From Balneolales bacterium (GTDB lineage: Bacteria; Bacteroidota; Rhodothermia; Balneolales; Natronogracilivirgulaceae): a stretch of DNA of 12,335 nt. Below, piece by piece: positions 1-7,011 of the stretch (the stretch's first letter is position 1; the number at the start of each line of letters is the position of its first letter). The stretch is taken from positions 1 to 12,335 of the forward strand of contig SLLP01000213.1 of assembly GCA_007133995.1 (NCBI GenBank), written 5' to 3'. The notes below the pieces were generated by a model. It worked only from the letters and a program-made list of their open reading frames with translations, made no database searches and had not been told where the DNA came from. The position numbers were made by a program, and so were the translations under genes.

Positions 1-1
1 C

Positions 2-262
2 AGACTTATTCGCGACCTGAGCCTTACCGAAGAGAATGCCGAAGCATTTTTCTCCGTACTGGAAGAACATCGCAGGCAGGTCCGGGAAGAGATTATCATC
101 CCTCAGAGGGAGCTTCGGGAAAGGCACCGTGAGCTGGGTGAACAGCTTGAGGAGGATCTTTCCGTTTTGTTGTCGGATGAGCAGATGGAAGTGTGGAGGG
201 AACGCTATTCCCCGCGCATGGATCGTTCACAGCGCAGGCCTTCATACCGCGAGGATGAGTAG
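2..262 (+). CDS. C-terminal part of a Spy/CpxP-like periplasmic protein (5' end outside window)
   Basis: An open frame enters from the left edge and stops at TAG 260-262, giving 86 visible residues. The protein is almost wholly helical and highly charged, rich in Glu and Arg. It holds two segments resembling the LTxxQ repeats of Spy/CpxP-type periplasmic proteins: LSLTEENAEAF near the visible start, and LSVLLSDEQMEVW about 50 residues later, followed by a basic tail. In that family such helices form a cradle that binds unfolded protein or helps sense envelope stress. No signal peptide can be seen because the start is missing. The gene is convergent with bshB1. The overlapping frame starting at 36 encodes an unfamily-like, Arg/Ser-rich sequence and I take it as a shadow. 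That the frame is coding is fairly secure; the Spy-like call rests only on composition and the two motifs. Confidence 0.6.
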   Translation, partial: RLIRDLSLTEENAEAFFSVLEEHRRQVREEIIIPQRELRERHRELGEQLEEDLSVLLSDEQMEVWRERYSPRMDRSQRRPSYREDE

Positions 263-405
263 AGCGGAGATAAGCGAAGCGCTGCGCTGCTGATTGAGAA
301 TGCCGGGCTCGGGATTATCATCGCCTTGCGGTAGCTGAACCCATTTTCGGCAGCATAACCAGCGTCCGAAGCGATCGGTTATTCAGTAATATTCTTGCAA
401 GTCTC
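263..405. other. Convergent intergenic gap, no clear element
   Basis: This short space separates the ends of two convergent genes, where a bidirectional terminator would be expected. I see only a weak inverted repeat, ATAACC at 355-360 with GGTTAT at 377-382, a 16-base loop and no T-run. I do not call a terminator. Confidence 0.5.
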
Positions 406-1155
406 CTAGCGCCGGGTCTTTGAAGAAAAAAGAACATCCAGGCTATTGAATGGTATGGGTCCGCCGTAATAGAGAAACGGTTCACCGAACGTGACGCCGA
501 CCTGCTGTCCGTATTCACGCGCCCGTCCCCGCAGCGCCTTGAAGAACCGTTTGTCCGAAACATATGTCTGCGGTTCTGAGTCATCCTCGTTGACATCGAA
601 CTGGCTGTTAAATGCGCGGATCGCTTTTTCCTTGATTTCAATGGTGTCACTGATATCGAAAACAAAGGTCGGGTCAAAAGGCCAGTGCTGCATGAAATGC
701 AGGATGTGGTGTGGCCTCCACGGCTCTTGTATTTTGTTATCATCCGTATCATCCCTTGTCTCAAGCCTGCTGAGACCGCTGTAGAAAATGGAATCCAGCG
801 AAAGCCGTGCGGCATTGCGGTGATCCGGGTGACGATCCTCGGGAGCATTGATGATGCAGATTTCAGGCCGCAGTCGCCTGACATGGCGAATGATCACTTC
901 ACGCTGCGAGGATCTGTTTTCGAGTCCGCAATCCGGTAAACCGGCATTCACCCTGATGGCCAGCCCCAGGATCTCGGCAGCATTTTGCGCTTCCTGAAGC
1001 CGTAATTCCGGTGTGCCGCGGGTACCCATCTCGCCGCGGGTCAGATCCAGCACACCCACGTTCCTGCCGCTGCGGGCCAGTGATGCCAGGGTACCCGCAC
1101 AGCAAAGTTCCACATCGTCGGGATGGGCGGCAATGGCAAGGACATCAAGTTTCAT
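406..1155 (-). CDS. bshB1: N-acetylglucosaminyl-malate deacetylase BshB1 (bacillithiol biosynthesis)
   Basis: This is a 249-residue PIG-L/LmbE-family zinc deacetylase. In bacillithiol synthesis BshB removes the acetyl group from GlcNAc-malate to give GlcN-malate, to which BshC then adds cysteine; the enzyme is cytosolic. The N-terminal HPDD motif is at residues 11-14, with zinc ligands expected at His11 and Asp14. The second motif RHPDH is at 108-112, His112 being the likely third ligand. The segments TRGEMGTRGTPELR (39-52) and MQHWPFDPTFVFDIS (155-169) resemble the BshB1 subgroup rather than generic PIG-L enzymes. I place the start at ATG 1153-1155, because the strand-like MKLDVLAIAAHPDD begins there as in relatives. 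The frame stays open 18 codons further upstream, but that stretch looks non-native. No Shine-Dalgarno sequence precedes the start. The gene stands alone on the minus strand, and bshA and bshC are not in the window. Confidence 0.9.
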   Translation of the reverse strand: MKLDVLAIAAHPDDVELCCAGTLASLARSGRNVGVLDLTRGEMGTRGTPELRLQEAQNAAEILGLAIRVNAGLPDCGLENRSSQREVIIRHVRRLRPEICIINAPEDRHPDHRNAARLSLDSIFYSGLSRLETRDDTDDNKIQEPWRPHHILHFMQHWPFDPTFVFDISDTIEIKEKAIRAFNSQFDVNEDDSEPQTYVSDKRFFKALRGRAREYGQQVGVTFGEPFLYYGGPIPFNSLDVLFSSKTRR

Positions 1156-1352
1156 CTTACATTTTAGAGTTTGTTTGATGCTAATGAGTTCCGATTTTGG
1201 AACATCCACCGGGAAAATAGCAGGTTCGAGAGAGTATAACCAAAAAATGAGACAAAACGCTTTATCCCCAAAAATATCCGGTTTTTATTGCAACGAAAAT
1301 CGAAAACATGCGTACACATTGAGATACATTGCGTCATTAATTTTTTTTGAAC
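1156..1352. other. Divergent intergenic region between bshB1 and the first permease
   Basis: These 197 bases must carry the start signals for both bshB1 (leftward) and the permease genes (rightward). The stretch is AT-rich, with a run of eight T at 1341-1348 just before the permease start. I found no convincing -33/-7 pair of the Bacteroidota type (TTG and TAnnTTTG) and no well-spaced sigma-70 pair, so no promoter is assigned. Confidence 0.5.
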
Positions 1353-2582
1353 ATGATATTTCGAAGTATCATCGAAGGAATCCGACTGTCGCTTTTTGCT
1401 ATCTGGAGCAACAAGATGCGGTCGGCTCTCACCACGTTCGGCATAGTGATCGGCATTGTTATGGTGACGACCATGGTCACGGTGATCGATGGAATCAACC
1501 GGTCCTTCGAGTCGAGCATGTCCATGCTGGGTCAGGACGTCATCTTCATCCAGAAATGGCCCTGGGGCTTTGGAGGCGAATATCGTTGGTGGGACTATGT
1601 CAATCGGCGCGAAATGGACGTGGCCTATGCCGATGAGATAGCCCGGCGCAGCCGTCTGGCAACAGCCGTATCCGCCGAAGCCAGCCGCTGGAACCAGAAC
1701 GTCTCTTTTGAGGACAAGGTGGCGGAAGGAGTTCAGCTTGAAGGGGTGACCCAAAGTTATTCGATCACCTCATCGGTAGAAATCGCCGATGGACGTTTTT
1801 TCACTGAGGAGGAAGACCACGCCGCGCGCAATGTGGTTGTCCTGGGGTATGATGTGGCCCAGGCTCTGTTTGAGTGGCGCGACCCGATCGGGCAGCGGGT
1901 GCGCATCGGCGGCCGGCGTTTCGAGGTGATCGGTGTGCTGGAACAGCAGGGCAACTTCCTGGGGTTGCAGAGTTTTGACAACATCGCCATCATCCCGATC
2001 GGTACCTATCGCTACATGCACAGCCTGAGGCACGGCATCGCCTTGCGCGTCAAGTTTGAAAATGATGAGGCGCTTCAGGAGGGGCTTTACGAAATTGAAG
2101 GCGTCATGCGCCAGATCCGGCAGCTCGAACCCGGGCAGGACAACGACTTTGCCATCAACCGGCTTGAAATGTTCGAACAGCAATACCGGACCATGACCGG
2201 AGCCATCTACGGTGTGGGTATCTTTCTTACGGCGCTCTCCCTTTTTGTCGGGGGGATCGGTGTGATGAACATCATGTACGTATCGGTAAAAGAACGAACC
2301 GGTGAAATCGGCCTCCGAAAGGCGGTGGGCGCCCGTTACCAGGAAGTGTTGCTGCAATTCCTGGTTGAATCGGTTGTGATCTGCGCCATTGGCGGAATGA
2401 TCGGCGTGATGCTGTCGGGATTGGCGGTATACATCATCAACCAGTACTTTGTGGCTCATCTGGGACTCCAGACCGTTGTTCTGGCCTTTCTGATCACCAC
2501 CATCACCGGACTTATTTTCGGATTCCTGCCTGCAAATCGTGCGGCAAAATCCGATCCCATAGAATCACTGCGATATTCTTAA
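1353..2582 (+). CDS. MacB/FtsX-family ABC transporter permease, first of a pair
   Basis: This 409-residue inner-membrane permease has the MacB layout without a fused ATPase. A short cytosolic N-terminus leads to a first membrane helix at about 25-46, then a large periplasmic MacB-type core (about 47-280), and a C-terminal FtsX domain with three helices near 286-306, 337-364 and 373-393. The FtsX signature reads GIGVMNIMYVSVKERTGEIG, then GLRKAVGAR, and the protein ends in DPIESLR. These type VII permeases do not form a substrate channel. They pass ATP-driven motion to the periplasm, in MacAB-TolC exporters or in lipoprotein release. A TAA at 1338-1340 lies in frame just upstream, so only TTG 1347 or ATG 1353 can start the gene; I chose ATG. 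An aromatic insert (residues 69-81, WPWGFGGEYRWWD) is absent from the second permease. The partner ATPase is probably the one encoded at 8472-9203. Confidence 0.92.
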   Translation: MIFRSIIEGIRLSLFAIWSNKMRSALTTFGIVIGIVMVTTMVTVIDGINRSFESSMSMLGQDVIFIQKWPWGFGGEYRWWDYVNRREMDVAYADEIARRSRLATAVSAEASRWNQNVSFEDKVAEGVQLEGVTQSYSITSSVEIADGRFFTEEEDHAARNVVVLGYDVAQALFEWRDPIGQRVRIGGRRFEVIGVLEQQGNFLGLQSFDNIAIIPIGTYRYMHSLRHGIALRVKFENDEALQEGLYEIEGVMRQIRQLEPGQDNDFAINRLEMFEQQYRTMTGAIYGVGIFLTALSLFVGGIGVMNIMYVSVKERTGEIGLRKAVGARYQEVLLQFLVESVVICAIGGMIGVMLSGLAVYIINQYFVAHLGLQTVVLAFLITTITGLIFGFLPANRAAKSDPIESLRYS

Positions 2583-2586
2583 GGAG
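2581..2586 (+). promoter_or_regulatory. Strong ribosome binding site of the second permease
   Basis: AAGGAG overlaps the stop codon of the first permease and sits 5 bases before ATG 2592. It fixes that start and points to coupled translation of the two permeases. It stands out because most genes here lack a Shine-Dalgarno sequence. Confidence 0.75.
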
Positions 2587-2591
2587 ACGGC

Positions 2592-3812
2592 ATGCATCTT
2601 TGGCAAACCATAAAAATGGCATTCGGAGGCCTCGGTTCCAACAAAACCAGGGCGGCACTTACGCTACTGGCGATCGTAGTCGGTGTATTCGCCGTCATAA
2701 GCGCCTCCACAGCGGTCAAGGTTATCGACAATTTCTTCCGCAATACCATGACCCTGATGGGCAGTGATGTGATCAATGTGACGACACGGCCCAGCATTGT
2801 CGTTGGTTCGCACCAAGGTCTTGCGGCACGGGAACCCATCACTTTCCGGCAATTTGAACGTTTTCGGGATATGGCCGAGTTGTCCCGTGCCATCTCGCCG
2901 GATGTCGTGTTTCGCAATGCACGGGTTTTTTTCGGGGAGGAGACAACCGAGCCCAATGTTCGCATACGCGGCGGTAATGAATTCTGGATAACAAATAATG
3001 CCTACAGTATGGAAGAGGGACGCGATCTGACGCGCGATGATGTTGAAGATGCCCGGTCCTTTGTGATCATAGGAGCGGATATCAATGACAAACTGTTCCG
3101 AAACCGGAACGCGTTGGGCCAGAGAGTCCGCATTGACGGACAGTTCTACACGGTTGTCGGGGTGATGGAGAAAAAAGGATCCGCATTCGGGCAGACGCTC
3201 GACAACCTGGTGCTGATTCCCTATACCCGACTGGCGTCAATTTATGGAAGGGAGCGCAATATAACTCTGCAGATCCGTGCACCGTCGGTCATGTTGATCA
3301 ACGAGACGGTGGATGAGGCGACTGGCCTGCTTCGGATCATCCGACAGGTTCCGCCCGATCGTGATAATGACTTCGAGATTGAAACAAATGAGTCGTTGCG
3401 GGGTGTTTTCGACGATTTTACCGGCGTGCTCTACCTGTTCGGTTTTGTAGTCGGAGGCATTGCGCTGCTTGGTGCCGGCATAGGCGTCATGAACATCATG
3501 CTGGTTTCGGTTACCGAGAGAACGCGGGAGATCGGTATCCGAAAGGCGGTAGGAGCAAACCGTAAAAGCATTGTTATGCAGTTTCTTACAGAGGCAGTTG
3601 TTATATGTCAGCTTGGCGGCGTTATAGGTATGTTTCTTGGTATTCTGGCAGGTAATATTTTGGTCATCCTGATGGATACCACTTTTGTGCTTCCGGTATT
3701 CGCCATAGCCACTGGGATCATCGGCATGACTATCATCGGCGTGGTTTTTGGTGTTTATCCCGCATGGAAAGCTGCACGTCTGGATCCCATAGAGAGTCTG
3801 CGCTTTGAATAG
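2592..3812 (+). CDS. MacB/FtsX-family ABC transporter permease, second of a pair
   Basis: This 406-residue paralogue of the preceding permease has the same layout. A first helix lies at about 22-40, a periplasmic core follows to about residue 277, and the FtsX domain has helices near 281-301, 333-360 and 368-390. The conserved stretch GIGVMNIMLVSVTERTREIG is followed by GIRKAVGAN, and the protein ends in DPIESLR. The gene follows the first permease after 9 bases with a strong ribosome binding site, so both are surely cotranscribed. The two proteins are clearly related but diverged in the periplasmic core, which suggests a heterodimer rather than two homodimers; that is an inference. There is no nucleotide-binding domain in either protein. 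After the stop at 3810-3812 I see no clear terminator, so transcription may run into the following small genes. Confidence 0.92.
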   Translation: MHLWQTIKMAFGGLGSNKTRAALTLLAIVVGVFAVISASTAVKVIDNFFRNTMTLMGSDVINVTTRPSIVVGSHQGLAAREPITFRQFERFRDMAELSRAISPDVVFRNARVFFGEETTEPNVRIRGGNEFWITNNAYSMEEGRDLTRDDVEDARSFVIIGADINDKLFRNRNALGQRVRIDGQFYTVVGVMEKKGSAFGQTLDNLVLIPYTRLASIYGRERNITLQIRAPSVMLINETVDEATGLLRIIRQVPPDRDNDFEIETNESLRGVFDDFTGVLYLFGFVVGGIALLGAGIGVMNIMLVSVTERTREIGIRKAVGANRKSIVMQFLTEAVVICQLGGVIGMFLGILAGNILVILMDTTFVLPVFAIATGIIGMTIIGVVFGVYPAWKAARLDPIESLRFE

Positions 3813-3956
3813 CTGTTCGAACTTGAGGCCATATCAATACTTAGCATTTAACGCTGAATTCTGTATTTTCTACTAATCGAATGCGTGCTTTGAGTAAAAG
3901 CTCCATCTGTATGTTCCGATTCGGGCAATGTGCAGCACAAAATCAAATACGACTTT

Positions 3957-4160
3957 ATGAATCCCATTATTGATACTCTCGAAAAACTGATCCATCAGGC
4001 ACAGGATACATGGGAAGATGAGGCTTTCCAGCAACGAATTCAGGAAATAAAAGCGAAACTTTCTGAGTTGGTACGTAAAAACCCTGCAGGATCTGTGGGT
4101 GTCGCCTTGCTGGCCGGCTTTCTCCTTGGAAAAATCACCAAAAGGAGCAGAAAACAATGA
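3957..4160 (+). CDS. Small C-terminally anchored membrane protein, YqjD/ElaB (DUF883)-like
   Basis: This 67-residue protein has an amphipathic, charged N-terminal helix (about 5-40) and one short C-terminal membrane helix, NPAGSVGVALLAGFLLGK (42-59), ending in a basic tail (TKRSRKQ). That layout and the NP-x(2)-SVG-x(n)-G motif before the helix resemble E. coli YqjD/ElaB/YgaM, inner-membrane proteins reported to bind ribosomes in stationary phase. Whether that function holds here is unknown. The ATG at 3957 has an A-rich upstream stretch as in many Shine-Dalgarno-free starts. A GTG at 3930 in the same frame would add nine residues, and an in-frame TGA at 3891 blocks any longer form. The gene overlaps the next by four bases (ATGA), so the two are coupled. 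Confidence 0.75.
   Translation: MNPIIDTLEKLIHQAQDTWEDEAFQQRIQEIKAKLSELVRKNPAGSVGVALLAGFLLGKITKRSRKQ
4142..4147 (+). promoter_or_regulatory. Ribosome binding site of the holin-superfamily-like gene
   Basis: AAGGAG lies inside the end of the preceding gene, 9 bases before ATG 4157. It supports this start and the coupled reading of the two small genes. Confidence 0.6.
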
Positions 4161-4627
4161 GTCCAGAAGAATACGATTCGCTGATCAACAAGCTCAGGAA
4201 ACTTCCCGGGGAATTCAAGTCGCTCTTTGAGAAGCGTATTGAGCTGTTCACTCTCGAAATGGGTGAACGCATTGCAGGTCTTTTTGCACATGCCATTTAT
4301 CGCATCATAGGCATTGTGTTTCTGGCCCTGGGGCTGATTCTGGTTCTGTTTGCAGCTGCAAATTTCGTCGGGGATATGCTTGAAAATGAAGGCCTGGGTT
4401 TTATCATTGTAGCTGCGCCGGTGCTGATTCTCGGATTGCTTTTCTTTCTGCGTCGGCCCAGATCCATGGTTATATCCGCTCGCGACAAAATGCTTCAGCA
4501 GTTTTTACAGGATATGTCCGATCAGATCAGCGATCTTGACAACGGCAATAATCCCGGGAATGACAATCCTGACCCGGCAAAGCCGGATGAGCGAAAAAGC
4601 AGTGAATCCCAAAAGCCTAATCATTGA
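4157..4627 (+). CDS. Phage-holin-3_6-family membrane protein, YqjE-like
   Basis: This 156-residue protein has an N-terminal amphipathic segment (1-46, with LFEKRIELFTLEMGER), two close membrane helices at about 48-70 and 80-98, a basic RRPRS turn, and a polar, disordered tail rich in Asn, Asp, Pro and Lys. This matches the family named after phage holins (Pfam Phage_holin_3_6), whose chromosomal members such as E. coli YqjE are not lysis proteins; their role is unknown. There is no endolysin and no phage gene nearby, so I read it as a housekeeping envelope protein. The start is fixed by the four-base overlap with the preceding stop and by the AAGGAG nine bases upstream. The order small anchor protein, YqjE-like, coiled-coil anchor protein copies the yqjD-yqjE-yqjK arrangement. 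Confidence 0.8.
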   Translation: MSPEEYDSLINKLRKLPGEFKSLFEKRIELFTLEMGERIAGLFAHAIYRIIGIVFLALGLILVLFAAANFVGDMLENEGLGFIIVAAPVLILGLLFFLRRPRSMVISARDKMLQQFLQDMSDQISDLDNGNNPGNDNPDPAKPDERKSSESQKPNH

Positions 4628-4633
4628 AAAAGG

Positions 4634-5047
4634 ATGGAAAAGAACAACTCAAAATCCAGGGATATCAAGGAGCTCAAAGCTCGGAAAATTGCTCTGAAAC
4701 AGGAGATGGAGCAGATTCAATCAGAAATTGAGACCTCCCTGAAGGAAGTCCGCCATAGCGTTGCTGACAGAACCCGGGTTCGTTACTGGGTGGAGAAATA
4801 TCCACTTCATCTGGTTGGCACTGTATTGGTTGCCGGATTTATACTTGCCAGAAAAGGGGGTAGCAAGAGCGAAAACAAAAGTCACAGCAGCACTATGGAC
4901 GTTTCAACTGCATCGGAGACATCCCGTAATTCATTTTCATCCCTGTTTCTGGATGAATTAAAAAAAATTACAACTCAGCGAGCCGTCAGATTTCTGATGC
5001 AACGAATTGAGGAAGCTATAGACGAGCGCAAAAGTCAACAAGAGTGA
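4634..5047 (+). CDS. Coiled-coil membrane-anchored protein, third gene of the YqjD-E-K-like triad
   Basis: This 137-residue protein has a charged coiled-coil segment (about 10-46), then RYWVEKYPLHLVGTVLVAGFILARK (50-74, shown to mark the single membrane helix at about 57-72), a Ser/Lys-rich linker (75-100) and a second amphipathic helix (101-134). The YP-x-x-x-VG motif ahead of the helix is of the same kind as in DUF883/DUF3618 proteins, so it is probably a distant relative of the first gene of the triad with an extra C-terminal helix. It starts six bases after the stop of the YqjE-like gene, so the three genes form one transcription unit. A purine-rich AAAAAGG touches the ATG and is too close to act as a normal ribosome binding site. 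The function is unknown. Confidence 0.75.
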   Translation: MEKNNSKSRDIKELKARKIALKQEMEQIQSEIETSLKEVRHSVADRTRVRYWVEKYPLHLVGTVLVAGFILARKGGSKSENKSHSSTMDVSTASETSRNSFSSLFLDELKKITTQRAVRFLMQRIEEAIDERKSQQE

Positions 5048-5330
5048 AAACCGACGTGATTTTTTTGCAACTTATTTTGTTTCTGATCGTCAAAGCAGAG
5101 AAGATTCTGCCGGGAACATGGTATTCGTGTTTTCGCGAAGGATCAGGCTGTACATGAATAAGCATCATGAACCGATATTCTTTGATTAAAAATTCACTAT
5201 TACACCATACCAAATGTCAAGATTCAATGTCATGAAATTCCCGTCACCGTTTCGTGGGACGAATAAACGTAGCTGTTAACGGTAATTGCTGCTTCATTTT
5301 GATCTTGTAAATCAAACTCGAAACAAACAG
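5048..5330 (+). other. Intergenic region upstream of the TolC-family gene
   Basis: These 283 AT-rich bases probably contain the tolC promoter. AATGTCA occurs twice in direct orientation (5213-5219 and 5226-5232), one and a third helical turns apart. A small hairpin, GCAGA-6-TCTGC, near 5093-5108 lacks a T-run. A short open frame from GTG 5056 would encode about 33 residues with a hydrophobic start, but it has no ribosome binding site and no recognisable relative, so I do not call it. No promoter of the Bacteroidota type is clear; the nearest is TCATTTTG at 5294-5301, one mismatch from TAnnTTTG, with no matching upstream box. Confidence 0.45.
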
Positions 5331-6698
5331 ATGAAACTCCTTTTTTACCCTGTCTTTTTACTCTCGATCTGCATGGCGACCCAGTTATCAGCACAACAGC
5401 CCAGATCCATCACACTGGATGAAGCGATTGAGATCGCTCTGGAAAACAACATTGAAATTGAACTCAGCAGGAGCAATATCGATCGCTCGGAGAGCCAGTA
5501 CCGGAGGCAACGGGCTGAATTCCTGCCCAACCTGAACGCCTCTCTGGGAGGTACGCGTACCATTGGCAGGCAGTTTGATCCTGCGGCTGTGGCATTTGAT
5601 GATTTTACTACGAACAACCTGAGCGCCAGCATCTCCACAAATGTTGTAATTTTCAACGGTTTCAGAAATATCAATGAGCTTCGGGGTGCAAGGCTTGGTA
5701 TGGAAAGCGCTGAAGAGCGCTATCAGCGCACGCGTGAGGCGATTATTTTCGAAGCCGCTGCCAGATATCTGGATGTACTTCTCGCCACTGAATTGCTTGA
5801 GATCAACATGGAAAATATGGAAGCCAGCTACAAGCAGCTTGACCAGGTAAAAGCGCAGGTGGAGGTCGGCATGCGGCCCATCGTGGATCAATACAGCCAG
5901 GAGTCCGTGGTCGCCAACAACGAACTGAGTGTGATACAGAGTGAAAATGTCCTGAATCTGAACAAGCTCCGGCTTTCCAGATTGCTTCAGCTGGATCCGC
6001 TGGATGAGTATGAATTTGTAGCACCCGGCATCAGGGAAGAAGAGCTGGTTGTAAAGGATTACAATCTCCGTGAGATGATTGATGTCGCCCTGGCAAACAG
6101 AAGGGACTATCGCGCCTCGGAAATGGAGGTGGAGCGTGCCAGATATGATTTGAGCATCAGTCAGGCAGGTCGCATGCCGCAGGTCAGCCTCTCGGCCGGA
6201 GTCTCGACATCATACCGTGACCAGCAGCGCGTCGAGGGAACCGTGCTTCCCTTCTCCGATCAGTTTTTCGATATCAATATCAACCGGTCGATGGGATTCA
6301 ATGTAAGTATCCCGATTTTCAATCGCCGGCAGACAAGCAATCAGGTAGAGCAGCGCAGAATCGACTACCGCGATGCCGAACTCCGGCTTGAAGACTTCCG
6401 ACAGGAGGTATTTCTTGAGCTTCAGCAGGCTTACAACGACTACACGGGCTTCGCCAAGGAGCTTGAAGCAACAGAAAAGGCCGTCATCGCTGCTGAAAAA
6501 GCCTATGAGACCGAGCAGGAGCGGTATAATGTTGGCAGCGCAACGTTAATTGAGCTTACAAATGCCAACAATGAGTTCATTCGGGCCAGCTCCAACCGAA
6601 TTCAGGCGATGTACCAGTTTATATTTCAGGAAAAGGTTCTCGACTATTTCCTGGGCAGGCTTACCGAGGATATCGAAATTGATGCTTTTGCCGATTAA
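5331..6698 (+). CDS. TolC-family outer-membrane efflux channel protein
   Basis: This 455-residue protein has a signal peptide (MKLLFYPVFLLSICMATQLSA, cleavage probably after Ala21) and two outer-membrane efflux protein repeats. Each repeat shows the family pattern of long alpha-helical hairpins broken by short beta segments. Examples are SITLDEAIEIALENNIEIEL at the N-terminus and YNVGSATLIELTNANNEF near the C-terminus. TolC trimers form the channel-tunnel through which tripartite pumps expel substrates across the outer membrane. The start at ATG 5331 is chosen because the signal peptide begins there; the upstream in-frame TTG 5286 would put 15 polar residues before it. The stop is followed after about 70 bases by a rho-independent terminator, so this gene ends a transcript. 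The adaptor and ATPase downstream are the likely partners, with the permeases upstream. Confidence 0.93.
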   Translation: MKLLFYPVFLLSICMATQLSAQQPRSITLDEAIEIALENNIEIELSRSNIDRSESQYRRQRAEFLPNLNASLGGTRTIGRQFDPAAVAFDDFTTNNLSASISTNVVIFNGFRNINELRGARLGMESAEERYQRTREAIIFEAAARYLDVLLATELLEINMENMEASYKQLDQVKAQVEVGMRPIVDQYSQESVVANNELSVIQSENVLNLNKLRLSRLLQLDPLDEYEFVAPGIREEELVVKDYNLREMIDVALANRRDYRASEMEVERARYDLSISQAGRMPQVSLSAGVSTSYRDQQRVEGTVLPFSDQFFDININRSMGFNVSIPIFNRRQTSNQVEQRRIDYRDAELRLEDFRQEVFLELQQAYNDYTGFAKELEATEKAVIAAEKAYETEQERYNVGSATLIELTNANNEFIRASSNRIQAMYQFIFQEKVLDYFLGRLTEDIEIDAFAD

Positions 6699-6767
6699 AC
6701 GTTGGCAGAGCAACAAATAAATTTGTCCAACCGGGCCCGCAATAGAGGCAGCTTGCCGTGTTGATTC

Positions 6768-6806
6768 AAAGACCCTGAAATCGGCTTCCAGGGTCTTTAA
6801 TTTTTT
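6768..6806 (+). terminator. Rho-independent terminator after the TolC-family gene
   Basis: A perfect 10-base-pair stem, AAAGACCCTG (6768-6777) with CAGGGTCTTT (6789-6798), has an 11-base loop and is followed by TTTTTT at 6801-6806. The GC-rich core and T-run fit a forward terminator. The reverse direction lacks a T-run. Confidence 0.85.
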
Positions 6807-6814
6807 GGCATGTC

Positions 6815-6911
6815 TTTCATGTGTTTAAAATTTTATGATTCATATCGCCACATAGAATGTCCATGACGATTTTAATCATGCGTCTGTGTGTTCGGGCCAC
6901 GGTCATGGCCA
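6815..6911. repeat. Tandem hairpin repeat, copy 1
   Basis: This 97-base unit begins TTTCATGTGTTTAAA and matches the next unit over its whole length with scattered changes and small indels, roughly 80 percent by eye. It contains a long-range inverted repeat, AATGTCCATGAC (6856-6867) with GTCATGGCCATT (6902-6913, running into the next unit), with one mismatch and a 34-base loop. A second possible pairing joins ATGATT (6835-6840) with AATCAT (6874-6879). Confidence 0.75.
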
Positions 6912-7011
6912 TTTCATCTGTTTAAATTTTCCGATTCATGTCGTCAGATAGAATGTCCATGACGTTTTAATCATATTCCTGTGTGACCGGAAAGATGCTC
7001 GGTCATGGACA
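6912..7011. repeat. Tandem hairpin repeat, copy 2
   Basis: This 100-base unit begins TTTCATCTGTTTAAA. Its long-range stem is perfect over 12 base pairs: AATGTCCATGAC (6952-6963) with GTCATGGACATT (7002-7013). A second hairpin, TGACCG (6984-6989) with CGGTCA (7000-7005), shares bases with the right arm, so the two stems exclude each other. After the unit TTTCATGT (7012-7019) repeats the start of the unit once more, and a similar GGCATGTCTTTCATGT precedes copy 1, which hints at lost neighbouring copies. Confidence 0.75.

Noticed and set aside
36..293. Plus-strand open frame overlapping the first gene
   Set aside because: The frame entering at position 2 encodes a coherent charged helical protein with Spy-like motifs; the overlapping frame is Arg/Ser/Trp-rich without any recognisable feature.
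355..382. Hairpin between the convergent genes as terminator
   Set aside because: It has only six base pairs with a 16-base loop, little GC and no T-run on either strand.
4157..4627. Holin-family hit as a sign of prophage
   Set aside because: There is no lysin, structural or integrase gene nearby, and the family includes chromosomal YqjE-like proteins, which the neighbours match.
5056..5157. Short hydrophobic open frame (about 33 codons from GTG)
   Set aside because: It has no ribosome binding site, an uncommon start codon and no family resemblance; it is in an AT-rich spacer where such frames arise by chance.
6713..6726. Palindrome ACAAAT-AA-ATTTGT after the tolC stop
   Set aside because: The two-base centre is too tight for an RNA hairpin, the sequence is AT-rich, and its place just after a stop and before the terminator gives no operator role.
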